NCBI RefSeq assembly: GCF_035967765.1
Contig: NZ_JAYWIT010000028.1
DNA: 64,000 nucleotides
DNA from: Conexibacter stalactiti
Lineage (GTDB): Bacteria; Actinomycetota; Thermoleophilia; Solirubrobacterales; Solirubrobacteraceae
Strand: one strand, 5' to 3'
The notes beneath the pieces were generated by a model. The model was not told the origin of the DNA, did not search any database, and saw only the letters and a list, made by a program, of their open reading frames with translations. Of the stretch, positions 1 to 7,284 are shown in pieces; position 1 is the stretch's first letter, and each line of letters begins with the position of its first letter. A program made the position numbers and the translations under genes.

Positions 1-2
1 CC

Positions 3-215
3 GACCTGCTGCGGCTCGACCCGCGCGCGGGGGCCGGCGCGGTGCCGGCGGCGCTCGGCGGCGGGCTGCGCGGCGCGCGCGACGCCAAGCCGGCCGGCAC
101 TGCCGGCTCCTGGACGCTGCCGGGCGGCAGCGCGGCGACGACCAGCAGCGACGGCGCCGAGGTGACGCTCACGTTGGCGCCGACCGCCGCCCTCGCGCGG
201 CGTCTCGCCCGCTAG
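3..215 (+). CDS. C-terminal fragment of unidentified protein (5' truncated)
   Basis: An open frame enters from the left edge and ends at TAG 213-215, giving about 70 residues rich in Ala, Gly and Arg. There is a short Thr/Ser-rich patch and an ending Ala-Arg-Arg-Leu-Ala-Arg. No domain is recognisable. Its stop shares the CTAG palindrome with the stop of the convergent oxidoreductase gene, so the two genes overlap tail to tail by 4 bases. The frame fits the codon bias of the region, so I believe it is coding; the function is unknown. Confidence 0.45.
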   Translation, partial: DLLRLDPRAGAGAVPAALGGGLRGARDAKPAGTAGSWTLPGGSAATTSSDGAEVTLTLAPTAALARRLAR

Positions 216-1633
216 GCGACCGCGCGCTGCGCGGAGACGGCGGCGCCGCGCACCGCCAGCAGGCGGCCGAGGTCGGCCGCCTGGCAGCGGATCTCGGGCA
301 CCGCGGTCGTCTCCCACAGCTGGCCGCGCCGCAGCGCGCCGAGCGTGAAGAGTCGGGTGGAGGGGTGGCCGTCGCAGTCGCGCAGCTCGCCGTCGGGCCC
401 GCAGTCGAGTCCCAGCCCGAGCGGCCCGGCGCGGCCGAGCCTGTCCTCGATCAGGCTGGAGAGCAGCGGGTCGCCGTCGGCGCCGGGCGCCGGGTCGGGG
501 CCGGTGCAGTTGACGACGGCGCCGACCTGCAGCTGCTCGACGCCGGTCTCGGTGCGGTAGGCGACCTCGATCGCGTCGTCGGAGAGCGGCTCGATCCGCT
601 GCAGCGAGCCCGCGCGCAGCGACAGCCGGCCGCTGTCGCGCAGCTCGCGCACGCGCGCGGCGACGCCGGGCGCCATGCGGTGGCGGTGGATCTCCCAGCG
701 GCGCGCGTGGCGGGCGAGGAAGCGCGCCTGCTCGCCGAGCGGCAGCGCTTGCCACAGCGCCTGCGTGTGCGGTCGCACGCCGTCGATCGCGGAGCGCCAG
801 TCGCCGCCGGCGGCGACTTCGGCGAGCGCGGCCGCCTCGACGTGCGCCGCGAGGCGGTCGGCGGTCAGCGGGCCCAGCGGCGGGCGGAACTGCGTCACGT
901 GCGCGGGCGGGGTGGAGCGGTGGGCGCGCGGCAGCACACCGCGGCGCGAGAGCGCGATCAGCTCCGGCGATTCGTCGTGCTCGCCGCCGAGCGTGACCGC
1001 GACGTCGACCATCGTCAGCCCGCTGCCGACGATCAGCACCCGCTCGTGGCGCGCGAGCGCGGCGATCCGCGCGTGGTCCCAGGGGTCGGCGACGTAGCCG
1101 GGGTGGTCGAGCAGGCCGTCGGCGGCGCCCGGGGGAGTGCGCGGCCGGTTGACGCCGACCGCGACGACGACGGCGTCGGCCGTCAGCTCGCCGCTGGCAC
1201 GCGTCACGACCGTCGCCGGGCGCTCGTCTCTGCCGTCGACGATCCGCAGCGCCTCGTCGTCGCGGCGCTGGAAGGTCACGACTCCCGGAAGCCGGGCGGC
1301 GGCTCCGGCCAGCAGCTCGCGCAGGTACGCGCCGTAGGCGAGCCGCGGCGCGAACGTGCCGGCATGGGCGGTCGCGTCGCGCGCGTGCAGCCAGTCGAGG
1401 AAGTCGCGCGGCGCGTCCGGCAGCGCGCTCATCCCGGCGGCGGTGACGTTCAGCAGGTGACGCGGATCAGGGGTCGAGAAGGCGACGCCGGGCCCGAAGT
1501 CGCGCGTCCGCTCCAGCAACGTCAGCTCCAACGGCCCGCCCTGCCACGCGCGCAGCAGTTGGACGGCGGTCGCCGAGCCGGCGAACCCCGCACCGATGAC
1601 GACGACGCGGTACGGGGTGGAGGGAGCGAGCAC
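212..1633 (-). CDS. FAD/NAD(P)-binding oxidoreductase (NAD_binding_9 type)
   Basis: A protein of about 473 residues. The N-terminal Rossmann motif VVVIGAGFAGSATA binds FAD, followed by the acidic end of strand 2 (LTLLER). A second dinucleotide motif, VLIVGSGLTMVDVA, lies mid-protein and a third Gly-rich segment (VVNCTGPDP) near the C-terminus. This layout matches uncharacterised flavoproteins of the YdhS-like group; the substrate is unknown. I place the start at GTG 1633, just before the Rossmann strand. An upstream ATG at 1669 would add 12 residues. It stands alone, convergent with the gene to its left and upstream of a tRNA on the same strand. Confidence 0.75.
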   Translation of the reverse strand: MLAPSTPYRVVVIGAGFAGSATAVQLLRAWQGGPLELTLLERTRDFGPGVAFSTPDPRHLLNVTAAGMSALPDAPRDFLDWLHARDATAHAGTFAPRLAYGAYLRELLAGAAARLPGVVTFQRRDDEALRIVDGRDERPATVVTRASGELTADAVVVAVGVNRPRTPPGAADGLLDHPGYVADPWDHARIAALARHERVLIVGSGLTMVDVAVTLGGEHDESPELIALSRRGVLPRAHRSTPPAHVTQFRPPLGPLTADRLAAHVEAAALAEVAAGGDWRSAIDGVRPHTQALWQALPLGEQARFLARHARRWEIHRHRMAPGVAARVRELRDSGRLSLRAGSLQRIEPLSDDAIEVAYRTETGVEQLQVGAVVNCTGPDPAPGADGDPLLSSLIEDRLGRAGPLGLGLDCGPDGELRDCDGHPSTRLFTLGALRRGQLWETTAVPEIRCQAADLGRLLAVRGAAVSAQRAVA

Positions 1634-1714
1634 GACCCAAAGTAGATCAAATGGATCGGCTAGGGGCACTCTTGGTCACCCCGCGCGCCGTCGCCAGCGG
1701 CCCAAGAACGACGA

Positions 1715-1740
1715 AAGCCCCGCCGTGGCGGGGCCTTCGT
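1715..1740 (-). terminator. Hairpin terminator behind tRNA(CAT)
   Basis: An inverted repeat GCCCCGC (1717-1723) / GCGGGGC (1728-1734) has a 4-nt loop. Read on the minus strand it is followed by CTTTCGTCGTT. It lies directly downstream of the tRNA 3' end. The T-run is weak, so it may also slow transcription on the plus strand. Confidence 0.55.
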
Positions 1741-1746
1741 GGAAGG

Positions 1747-1820
1747 TGGCCCAGCTAGGACTCGAACCTAGGACCAACAGATTATGAGTCTGCTGCTCTA
1801 ACCAACTGAGCTACTGGGCC
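1747..1820 (-). tRNA. tRNA with CAT anticodon (elongator Met or Ile2)
   Basis: Read on the minus strand it folds as a standard cloverleaf. The acceptor GGCCCAG (5' end at 1820) pairs with CTGGGCC (1748-1754), and the discriminator is A at 1747. The D arm contains TAGCTCAGTTGGTTAGAGC, the anticodon loop is CTCATAA and the T loop is GGTTCGAGTCC. CCA is not encoded. CAT could be elongator Met or an Ile tRNA modified by TilS. The acceptor and loop resemble Ile2(CAT) at least as much as Met, so the identity is left open. Confidence 0.9.
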
Positions 1821-1864
1821 CTGCAGGAAGCGACGCTACCAGAGCGGGCCGGCGCCGACACTGT

Positions 1865-2605
1865 TCAACTGTCCTCGGAGCTGGAGCCAGCCTCCGCGGC
1901 GCGGCGCGCCTCGTTCTCGCGCACCGCTCTGTCGGCCGCTCTGTGGCCGACGAACGGCACCAGCGCGCAGTAGACGAGCTGGGGGAGCATCTCGATCAGC
2001 TCCTCCGCCGAGTTGCGCAGCAGGCGCGTGTAGATGATCTCGTAGATCCCGCCGACGACTATGTCGGCCGCCAGCTCCGGCACGACGACGTCTCTCGGCG
2101 CCTGCTCTCTGCCCGGCTCCAGGAAGTCGACGAAGACGCGCATCGCCGCATCGCGCCGACCGCGCGCCTCCGGGCCCGCGGCGACGACCTCGACGATGCA
2201 CATGCGTGCGAACGCCGGCTCGTCGACGAGATAGTTGACGAACGCCTCCAGACCGTCGTGGACGCGGCTGGTCCACTCTCTGCCGGCGTGCTCGTACGCG
2301 TGCCCGACGCCCGTGAGCATCTGCTCGACGACGGTGTCGTAGGCGGCGAGGAAGCACTCCTCCTTGTCGGTGAAGTGCTCGTAGAAGGTGCGGCGCGAGA
2401 GACGGGCGCGGGCGATGATGTCCGCGACGGTCGTGTTGGCGTAGCCCTGCTCGGCGACCGCCTCGGCGACCGCGAGCAGCATCCGCTCCCGCTGGTTGTG
2501 GACGATGAAGCGGCGCGGAAGCCCGTGACGGCCGCGCGGAAGGCGCTGCGGTGATCGATCTGAGGCTGCGGCCACCTGGCGACCATAGACACGCTCTGAA
2601 AACAT
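1865..2605 (-). CDS. TetR/AcrR family regulator, copy 1 of four related
   Basis: 246 residues. The N-terminal HTH follows a basic LPRGRHGLPRRF segment. Typical TetR signatures are TVADIIARARLSRRTFYEHF and then DKEECFLAAYD. The C-terminal ligand/dimer domain carries AAGPEARGRRDAAMRVF and VVGGIYEIIYTRLL, both shared with three other TetR proteins in this window. ATG 2605 directly follows the TAG of the upstream TetR gene, so the pair is probably one transcript. Ligand and targets are unknown; no efflux gene is adjacent. An internal start nearer the HTH is possible. Confidence 0.85.
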   Translation of the reverse strand: MFSERVYGRQVAAASDRSPQRLPRGRHGLPRRFIVHNQRERMLLAVAEAVAEQGYANTTVADIIARARLSRRTFYEHFTDKEECFLAAYDTVVEQMLTGVGHAYEHAGREWTSRVHDGLEAFVNYLVDEPAFARMCIVEVVAAGPEARGRRDAAMRVFVDFLEPGREQAPRDVVVPELAADIVVGGIYEIIYTRLLRNSAEELIEMLPQLVYCALVPFVGHRAADRAVRENEARRAAEAGSSSEDS

Positions 2606-3322
2606 CTATGTCCTGCCCGTTCGTCCGAGGTCGGGTGCGACGGCCAGCAGCGGGCCGGCGGCGGGCGCGATCCGCCGCGCCGCGGCCGCTCGCGCGGCGG
2701 CGGCGCGGGTGACGCCGATGAACGGCACCAGCCACACGTACAGCACGTCTGGGACCAGCTCCGGCAGCGTCGCCGCCTGGCGGTTGAGGATCCGCGCGTA
2801 GATCACCTCGTAGATCCCGCCGACGACGACCTCCGTCATCACGTGCGGGACGGCCGGCCGGTCGTCGTCGCTGCGACTCTCCTCGAGGAAGAGGGCGAAG
2901 CGGCGCATCGCCTCATCCCGGCGCGCGAGCGCGCGCGGCCCGGCCGCGAGCACCTCGACGACGCACAGCCACGCCAGATCCGGCTCCGCCGCTGCGAAGC
3001 CGAGGAAGGCGGCGAAGCCGGCCTCGAGCGCGGCGCGACGCGAGCTGGTCGGCAGCGTTGCGGTCCGCACGCGCGCCATCACCCGCTCGACGGTCGCGTC
3101 GTACGCCGCAAGGAAGCACTCCTCCTTGTTCGCGAAGTGCTCGTAGAAGCTGTTGCGCGAGACGCCCGCGCCCGCGACCACCTTGCTGACCGATGCCGCG
3201 CGATAGCCGTCCTCGGCGACGACATGCGCCATCGCCGCGATCAGTCGCTCGCGACGCGATTGCGCCGTAAAGCGGAGCGGAGGTGACGGCACCGCCGGCA
3301 GGGGATCGAGCTGTGGTCCCAC
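2606..3322 (-). CDS. TetR/AcrR family regulator, copy 2 of four related
   Basis: About 238 residues from GTG 3322, chosen because the sequence upstream does not look coding and overlaps a plus-strand promoter. The HTH has VSKVVAGAGVSRNSFYEHF and the common NKEECFLAAYD follow-on. The C-terminal domain has AAGPRALARRDEAMRRF and VVGGIYEVIYARIL. It runs directly into the next TetR gene. Its 5' region faces a consensus promoter on the other strand that drives a putative ncRNA, so it could control that RNA or be affected by it. Targets are unknown. Confidence 0.82.
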   Translation of the reverse strand: MGPQLDPLPAVPSPPLRFTAQSRRERLIAAMAHVVAEDGYRAASVSKVVAGAGVSRNSFYEHFANKEECFLAAYDATVERVMARVRTATLPTSSRRAALEAGFAAFLGFAAAEPDLAWLCVVEVLAAGPRALARRDEAMRRFALFLEESRSDDDRPAVPHVMTEVVVGGIYEVIYARILNRQAATLPELVPDVLYVWLVPFIGVTRAAAARAAAARRIAPAAGPLLAVAPDLGRTGRT

Positions 3323-3351
3323 GAGGCCGACAGTAGCCGCTGTGCAGCGCG

Positions 3352-3381
3352 TTGACAACAGAAGACGGAGACGTTTATAGT
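3352..3381 (+). promoter_or_regulatory. Consensus sigma70-type promoter of putative ncRNA
   Basis: TTGACA (3352-3357), an 18-nt spacer and TATAGT (3376-3381). This is an unusually close match to consensus for such GC-rich DNA. The expected start is near 3388. No convincing coding frame follows; a structured non-coding segment with a terminator does. Confidence 0.75.
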
Positions 3382-3387
3382 TTTTCT

Positions 3388-3585
3388 GCGCATCGGCGGC
3401 ACGGGGCCATGCAAAGCGACACGACGGAGTCGTGCGGGCGTACGACACCTCGGTACCTCTCGTCCGAGCGCTGTGCGCCCGCAGGGTTCCCTCCCCCGGG
3501 AACACCCGGTGTGAGGCTACGTGCCAGCCTCACGCTCGACGCGGCCGGGGCGTGCGGATGGGATCCGCCCCGGCCGCGTCATTTA
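3388..3585 (+). ncRNA. Putative structured non-coding RNA, about 200 nt, family not identified
   Basis: The segment lies between a consensus promoter and a 15-bp terminator hairpin. Visible helices, in order: CACGAC (3420-3425)/GTCGTG (3429-3434); TGCGGGCG (3433-3440)/CGCCCGCA (3476-3483) enclosing CTCGG (3449-3453)/CCGAG (3464-3468); GTTCCC (3486-3491)/GGGAAC (3498-3503) with a C-rich loop; GTGAGGCT (3511-3518)/AGCCTCAC (3526-3533); then the terminator. Size and layout recall housekeeping or regulatory RNAs such as 6S-type RNA, and the C-rich loop faintly recalls the actinobacterial 6C motif. I cannot assign a family. It lies between a TetR gene and a CBS-domain gene that both point away from or toward it without overlapping. 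Confidence 0.6.
3538..3585 (+). terminator. Strong hairpin terminator of the ncRNA
   Basis: A perfect 15-bp stem pairs GACGCGGCCGGGGCG (3538-3552) with CGCCCCGGCCGCGTC (3566-3580), with a 13-nt loop, and is followed by ATTTAA. No T-rich tail is present on the minus strand, so it acts on plus-strand transcription. Confidence 0.75.
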
Positions 3586-3592
3586 ACTGACA

Positions 3593-3613
3593 GCGCCCCG
3601 ACCAGCGGGGCGC
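3593..3613 (-). terminator. Hairpin terminator behind the CBS-domain gene
   Basis: An 8-bp stem pairs GCGCCCCG (3593-3600) with CGGGGCGC (3606-3613) around a 5-nt loop. On the minus strand it is followed by TGTCAGTTAAAT. It lies about 30 nt past the end of the CBS-domain gene. Confidence 0.5.
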
Positions 3614-3644
3614 CGTGCCAACTCTCCTGACCGTCGGGTCGGGC

Positions 3645-4055
3645 TCAGACGCGCGCGATCTCGCGGGCGAGCCCGGCATCCCCGACGGCCGACCGCTCCG
3701 GCAGATCGGTGCGTCGCAGCATTCCGATCAGACGGCCCTCGTCGGTCACCGGTGCGCTGTCAAGGTCGCCCTCGACGAGCGTCGTCCACACATCGCTGAG
3801 CGGCGCGTTGGCGTCGACGACGGAGACGCGGTGGGCGAGCAGCCCGATCCGCACCGAGTCGGGGTCGCGGCGCTCGGCGACGACGCGGACCACGTCGCGC
3901 TCGGACAACATGCCGACGACGTTGCGGTCGTCTCCGCAGATCGGGAGCGCCTCGACCCCGAACGCGGCAAGCTTTCTCGCGCCTTCGAGCACCGTCTCGT
4001 ACTCGCTGACGCACTCACCGATGCCGGTGACGAACTCCCGTGCCGTCTTGCACAT
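3645..4055 (-). CDS. Two-CBS-domain protein
   Basis: 136 residues made almost entirely of two CBS motifs. The first contains GVEALPICGDDRNVVGMLSE and RDVVRVVAER. The second contains APLSDVW, a DSAPVTDEGRLIGMLRR segment and a short tail. CBS pairs bind adenine nucleotides, SAM or similar ligands; the partner here is unknown. ATG 4055 is preceded at correct spacing by a strong Shine-Dalgarno AGGAGGA (4061-4067), so the 25 codons of open frame upstream are excluded. A bulged hairpin lies in its presumed leader, and a hairpin terminator follows it. Confidence 0.85.
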   Translation of the reverse strand: MCKTAREFVTGIGECVSEYETVLEGARKLAAFGVEALPICGDDRNVVGMLSERDVVRVVAERRDPDSVRIGLLAHRVSVVDANAPLSDVWTTLVEGDLDSAPVTDEGRLIGMLRRTDLPERSAVGDAGLAREIARV

Positions 4056-4111
4056 ACTGCTCCTCCTGTATTGCGCCCCCCAATTGCACTTGCACGAACT
4101 TGGCGGTGTCA

Positions 4112-4152
4112 CAGCAGGTTCTGAACGCAAAGGTCCCCACCTTTGCCTGCTG
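4112..4152 (-). promoter_or_regulatory. Bulged 14-bp hairpin upstream of the CBS-domain gene
   Basis: A perfect inverted repeat GCAAAGGT (4127-4134) CCCC ACCTTTGC (4139-4146) is extended by CAGCAG (4112-4117) pairing CTGCTG (4147-4152), with a 9-nt bulge on one side. It sits 57-97 nt before the start codon. As RNA it would form a 14-bp stem with a GGGG loop; as DNA the inner 20 bp could be an operator. The rest of 4056-4340 shows no gene. Confidence 0.5.
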
Positions 4153-4340
4153 GCACACCCGCCAAACGGCGGACCGGCCGGTTGACGCGACCTCCTCCAG
4201 GAATCGTGCGGATGGGAGAGATCAGCTTGTCAGTCAAGACGCTCACGTTCAAGTGGCAACCGTCTCGAACTGTTCAGTGGTGAGATGGGCGCGCCCAGGC
4301 GCCACGGGCTCGCCGGCCCGCGAAGACGGCGCGCCCGCGC

Positions 4341-5366
4341 TTACACGGGCTGCTTGGAGAAGATCTGCAGCTCGCTGATCGCCGCGTGGTCTGACCCGGC
4401 GGGCAGCCCGGTGACCCAGATCAGCACGAACCGCGCGGTCGTCCCGGCCGGCAGCTCGATCGTCGTCTTGCCGGGCGAGTTGGTCTTCGTCGCGACGTGC
4501 GACCAGCCGGCGGCGGTGATCGACTTCGGCGGACCGCTTCTGGCCGTGTAGACCTCGAACGACATCCCCGGCGTCGGGGTGCTCAGCACCAGCTTGGTCA
4601 GTCTCTCCGCGCCGGCCAGGTCGACGTAGACGCCGAGCTGGGGATGAGCCGCGGGATCCTCGAAGACGGGCGTTCTCCACGACGTCGAGGTCGAGCCGTC
4701 GACGATCGCGCCGGCGTCACCGAGATCCTCGTCGCCGCTCGCGTACGGGGCGTAGGGGACGGCGACCGCGCCGAGCGCGATGTTGGTCTCTCTCAGTCTC
4801 GGCTGCGCCGGTCTTCTCTCGGTCGCTCTCTCGTCGCCGCTGTCGTCGGTGACGCTGCCGTCATCGCTGTCGACGTCCTCGTCGGAGTCGTCGGGCGGCG
4901 GCGGGTTCGGCGTCGAGGTGTCGACGTCGTCGGAGTAGTCCGGGACGGTGTTGTCGACGGGCGGGGTGGAGGTGCCACCTCCGCCGGAGCCGATCCCGCC
5001 ACCTCCGCCACCGCCGCCGGTTCTGTCGGCGCTGCTGTCGGGAAGCGTCAGGTCGTCGCTCGTGTCGGGCAGCGTTGTGTCAGCGGGCGGAGGCGTCTCG
5101 ACCGAGGGGGTCGTGACCGGCGGCGGCTGCTGCGCGACCGTCGTCGCCGGCGGCGGCGGCTGCTTGCCGTCCTGCAGCAACGTGAAGCCGGCGGCCGAGG
5201 CGGCGCCGACGAGCACGGTCAGCGTGGTGGCGATGCCGACGACCGGCTTCAGCGTCGAGCGACGCGAGGTCTGCGGCAGCTCAGCCCCGCATTCGAGGCA
5301 CCAGCGCTGGTTCTCCTGGGCGGGCGCCGAACAGCTCGGGCAGGGGCGCTCGGGCGAGGACTCCAT
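4341..5366 (-). CDS. Membrane-anchored zinc-ribbon protein with extracellular discoidin-like domain
   Basis: 341 residues. An N-terminal zinc ribbon has Cys9, Cys12, Cys23 and Cys26. One transmembrane segment follows at about 40-64. A long low-complexity linker of Pro, Thr, Asp and Gly (about 70-195) includes two poly-Gly runs. The C-terminal domain of about 145 residues starts near TNIALGAVAVPYAPYASG and contains AIVDGSTSTSWRTP, typical of F5/8 type C (galactose-binding) folds on actinobacterial membrane proteins. The zinc ribbon should be cytoplasmic and the C-domain outside. No partner is adjacent; ligand and role are unknown. Confidence 0.75.
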   Translation of the reverse strand: MESSPERPCPSCSAPAQENQRWCLECGAELPQTSRRSTLKPVVGIATTLTVLVGAASAAGFTLLQDGKQPPPPATTVAQQPPPVTTPSVETPPPADTTLPDTSDDLTLPDSSADRTGGGGGGGGIGSGGGGTSTPPVDNTVPDYSDDVDTSTPNPPPPDDSDEDVDSDDGSVTDDSGDERATERRPAQPRLRETNIALGAVAVPYAPYASGDEDLGDAGAIVDGSTSTSWRTPVFEDPAAHPQLGVYVDLAGAERLTKLVLSTPTPGMSFEVYTARSGPPKSITAAGWSHVATKTNSPGKTTIELPAGTTARFVLIWVTGLPAGSDHAAISELQIFSKQPV

Positions 5367-5476
5367 CGGTCACACGCTACCCGATCGCTCCGGCGTGTTC
5401 GCCACCAGCGTGTGAACGCCGCCCACGCGTGCGGCCACGGCGCATGCGCGCGCAGTCGTGGGATAAGCTCCTGCAC

Positions 5477-5644
5477 ATGTTGACGTTTGCGATGTCCACC
5501 GCCACCAGTTACACGATCGCGCTGCTGATCACCTTCCTCGGGATCGGCGTCGTCGCGAACGTCCTGATCGTCTACGCCGTCGCGCAGGTCGCCGGCGAGC
5601 GCGCGCAGAACGCAGAGCTGCGCAACGCCCCGATCGAGGGCTGA
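5477..5644 (+). CDS. Small single-pass membrane protein
   Basis: 55 residues. One hydrophobic helix (about 10-38, containing IALLITFLGIGVVANVLIVY) is followed by a charged tail ending APIEG. I chose ATG 5477. A GATAAG -10-like hexamer lies shortly upstream and no Shine-Dalgarno is seen, so the message may be nearly leaderless; ATG 5492 is an alternative. A hairpin terminator follows immediately. No function is known. Confidence 0.6.
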   Translation: MLTFAMSTATSYTIALLITFLGIGVVANVLIVYAVAQVAGERAQNAELRNAPIEG

Positions 5645-5659
5645 CCGCCTCATCGCATC

Positions 5660-5685
5660 GGCCGGCGGCGTCGCCGCCGGCCTTT
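5660..5685 (+). terminator. Rho-independent terminator
   Basis: A 10-bp perfect stem pairs GGCCGGCGGC (5660-5669) with GCCGCCGGCC (5673-5682) around GTC and is followed by TTTCTC. It separates the small membrane protein from the convergent rfbC. Confidence 0.75.
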
Positions 5686-5693
5686 CTCGCAGC

Positions 5694-6242
5694 TCAGAAG
5701 GGCAGCGTGCCGGCCACGTCGGACAGCCGCGGGGCGTTCGCGTCGCGCTCGGAGACGATCGGCTCGACACCGGCCGGCCACTCGATCCCGACCTCGGGAT
5801 CGTCATAGGCGATGCCGGACTCCGTCGCCGCGTCGTAGTAGTTCGAGCACTTGTAGGCGACGTCGGCGACCTCGCTCGTGACGATGAAGCCGTGCGCGAA
5901 GCCGACCGGCACGAACAGCTGGCGCATCGTCTCGTCGTCGAGCACGACCGCCTCCCACTCGCCGAAGGTCGGCGACGCTCTGCGCAGGTCGACGACGACG
6001 TCGACGATCGAGCCGCGCGAGCAGCGGATCAGCTTCGCCTGGCCGGGGGAGGTCTGGAAGTGCATGCCGCGCAGCGTGCCGCGGTGCGAGCGCGAGTGGT
6101 TGTCCTGCACGAACTCGACGTCGACGCCGGCCGCCGCCCACGCGTCGGCGCGGAACGTTTCCGCGAAGAAGCCGCGGTGGTCGCCGAAGACGCGCGGCTC
6201 CAGCAGCCGCAGGCCGGAGAGCTTTGTGGGAATCGTCTGCAT
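5694..6242 (-). CDS. rfbC: dTDP-4-dehydrorhamnose 3,5-epimerase
   Basis: 182 residues, the usual length of RmlC. It epimerises C3 and C5 of dTDP-4-keto-6-deoxyglucose on the way to dTDP-L-rhamnose. The cupin motif contains RGTLRGMHFQ with the catalytic His61. The N-terminal PRVFGDHRGFFAETF and the QLFVPVGFAHGFIV segment are family signatures. It is a single gene here: rmlA, rmlB and rmlD are not in the window. Other nucleotide-sugar genes lie near 17-20 kb. Confidence 0.92.
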   Translation of the reverse strand: MQTIPTKLSGLRLLEPRVFGDHRGFFAETFRADAWAAAGVDVEFVQDNHSRSHRGTLRGMHFQTSPGQAKLIRCSRGSIVDVVVDLRRASPTFGEWEAVVLDDETMRQLFVPVGFAHGFIVTSEVADVAYKCSNYYDAATESGIAYDDPEVGIEWPAGVEPIVSERDANAPRLSDVAGTLPF

Positions 6243-6360
6243 CGGCCGGCCAGCTTAGAGACTGTCGTCCTGGACCGGCGCCGCGGGAGCGCGCGCGGAG
6301 AGGTCGGTGAGCGCACATCGTGCAGGAGCGGCCCGGCGTGCGTCGAAACCTTCGCTGCCT

Positions 6361-7251
6361 ATGAAGCGAGCCACCGCCACGACTCCCACAGCGCCGCCGC
6401 CACCGCACGGCCACCAAGCGCTCTCCGACTACATCACCGCCCGCTTCGACGAGTTCTCGCGCTCTCAGAAGGATGTCGCGCAGTACATCGTCGACCACCT
6501 CGACGAAGCCGCCTTCCAGACGGCCGAGGAGCTGGCCCGCCGCGCGTCCACGTCGTCGAGCACCGTCGTGCGCTTCTCGCAGGCGCTCGGCTTCGAGGGC
6601 TTCCCGGAGCTGCAGCAGGCGGCGCGCGACGAGTACCGTCGCCGTCCTGCCGGCGCCGGCAGCGTGCCGGCGGCCGACGCGGCCGCCGCCGCGCCGCTCT
6701 TCTCGCTCGACCAGACCGAGTACGAGACGGCGCTCGCGACCGACCACGTCAACGTCGAGGAGACCGCGCGCAAGCTCTCGCGCAGCGAGGTCGAGGCGGC
6801 GATCGAGGCGATCGCGACCGCCGGCAAGGTGCTGATCGCCGGCACCGACCAGATGGCCTTCTTCGCCAGCTATCTGCGGCACCTGCTGTCGCTGCTCGAC
6901 ATCCGTGCCGAGGTCGTCGCCAGCCCCTCTCAGGAGGCGCTCGGCCGGCTCTCGCGGATCGATGAGACGACGCTCGTGATCGGCCTCTCCGCCGGTCGCC
7001 CGCATCCGCTGATCGCGCGCACGATGAAGCTCGCGCGTCATCGCAGAGCGCCGACGATCGCGATCACCGACGCGACGCTCTCCGAGGTCGCTCGGCTGGC
7101 GCGGGTGCGGCTCTACTACTCCTCCAACAGCCCCGCCTACGTGCGCTCGCACACGGCGCTGCTGTCGTTGATCCAGGCGCTGGCGTACGGCGTCTACTCG
7201 CGCGATGCGCAGCAGTACGACATGCGCATCAAGGCCTACCGGCTGAAGTAG
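6361..7251 (+). CDS. MurR/RpiR family regulator
   Basis: 296 residues from ATG 6361, chosen to begin the recognisable protein; an upstream in-frame start at 6307 would add 18 poorly conserved residues. The N-terminal HTH (about 20-80) contains FSRSQKDVAQYIVDH and STSSSTVVRFSQALGFEGFPELQ, characteristic of RpiR. A SIS sugar-phosphate-binding domain follows (about 130-260) with VLIAGTDQMAFFASYLRHLL. It probably senses a phosphosugar; targets are unknown. It is a single gene, convergent with the thioesterase. Confidence 0.85.
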   Translation: MKRATATTPTAPPPPHGHQALSDYITARFDEFSRSQKDVAQYIVDHLDEAAFQTAEELARRASTSSSTVVRFSQALGFEGFPELQQAARDEYRRRPAGAGSVPAADAAAAAPLFSLDQTEYETALATDHVNVEETARKLSRSEVEAAIEAIATAGKVLIAGTDQMAFFASYLRHLLSLLDIRAEVVASPSQEALGRLSRIDETTLVIGLSAGRPHPLIARTMKLARHRRAPTIAITDATLSEVARLARVRLYYSSNSPAYVRSHTALLSLIQALAYGVYSRDAQQYDMRIKAYRLK

Positions 7252-7284
7252 TCCTCACGTCGCCGGGCCTGCGCAGGCTCGCGC

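Noticed and set aside
3388..3585. Assigning the ncRNA to 6S, 6C, SRP, tmRNA or RNase P RNA
   Set aside because: Size excludes RNase P and tmRNA, and the conserved SRP loop is missing. A long 6S-like closing stem is not visible and only one C-rich loop is seen, so no family can be claimed.
3352..3630. Plus-strand frame starting TTG at 3352
   Set aside because: Its start codon is the -35 box of a consensus promoter and it runs through the hairpins and terminator, so the RNA interpretation is stronger.
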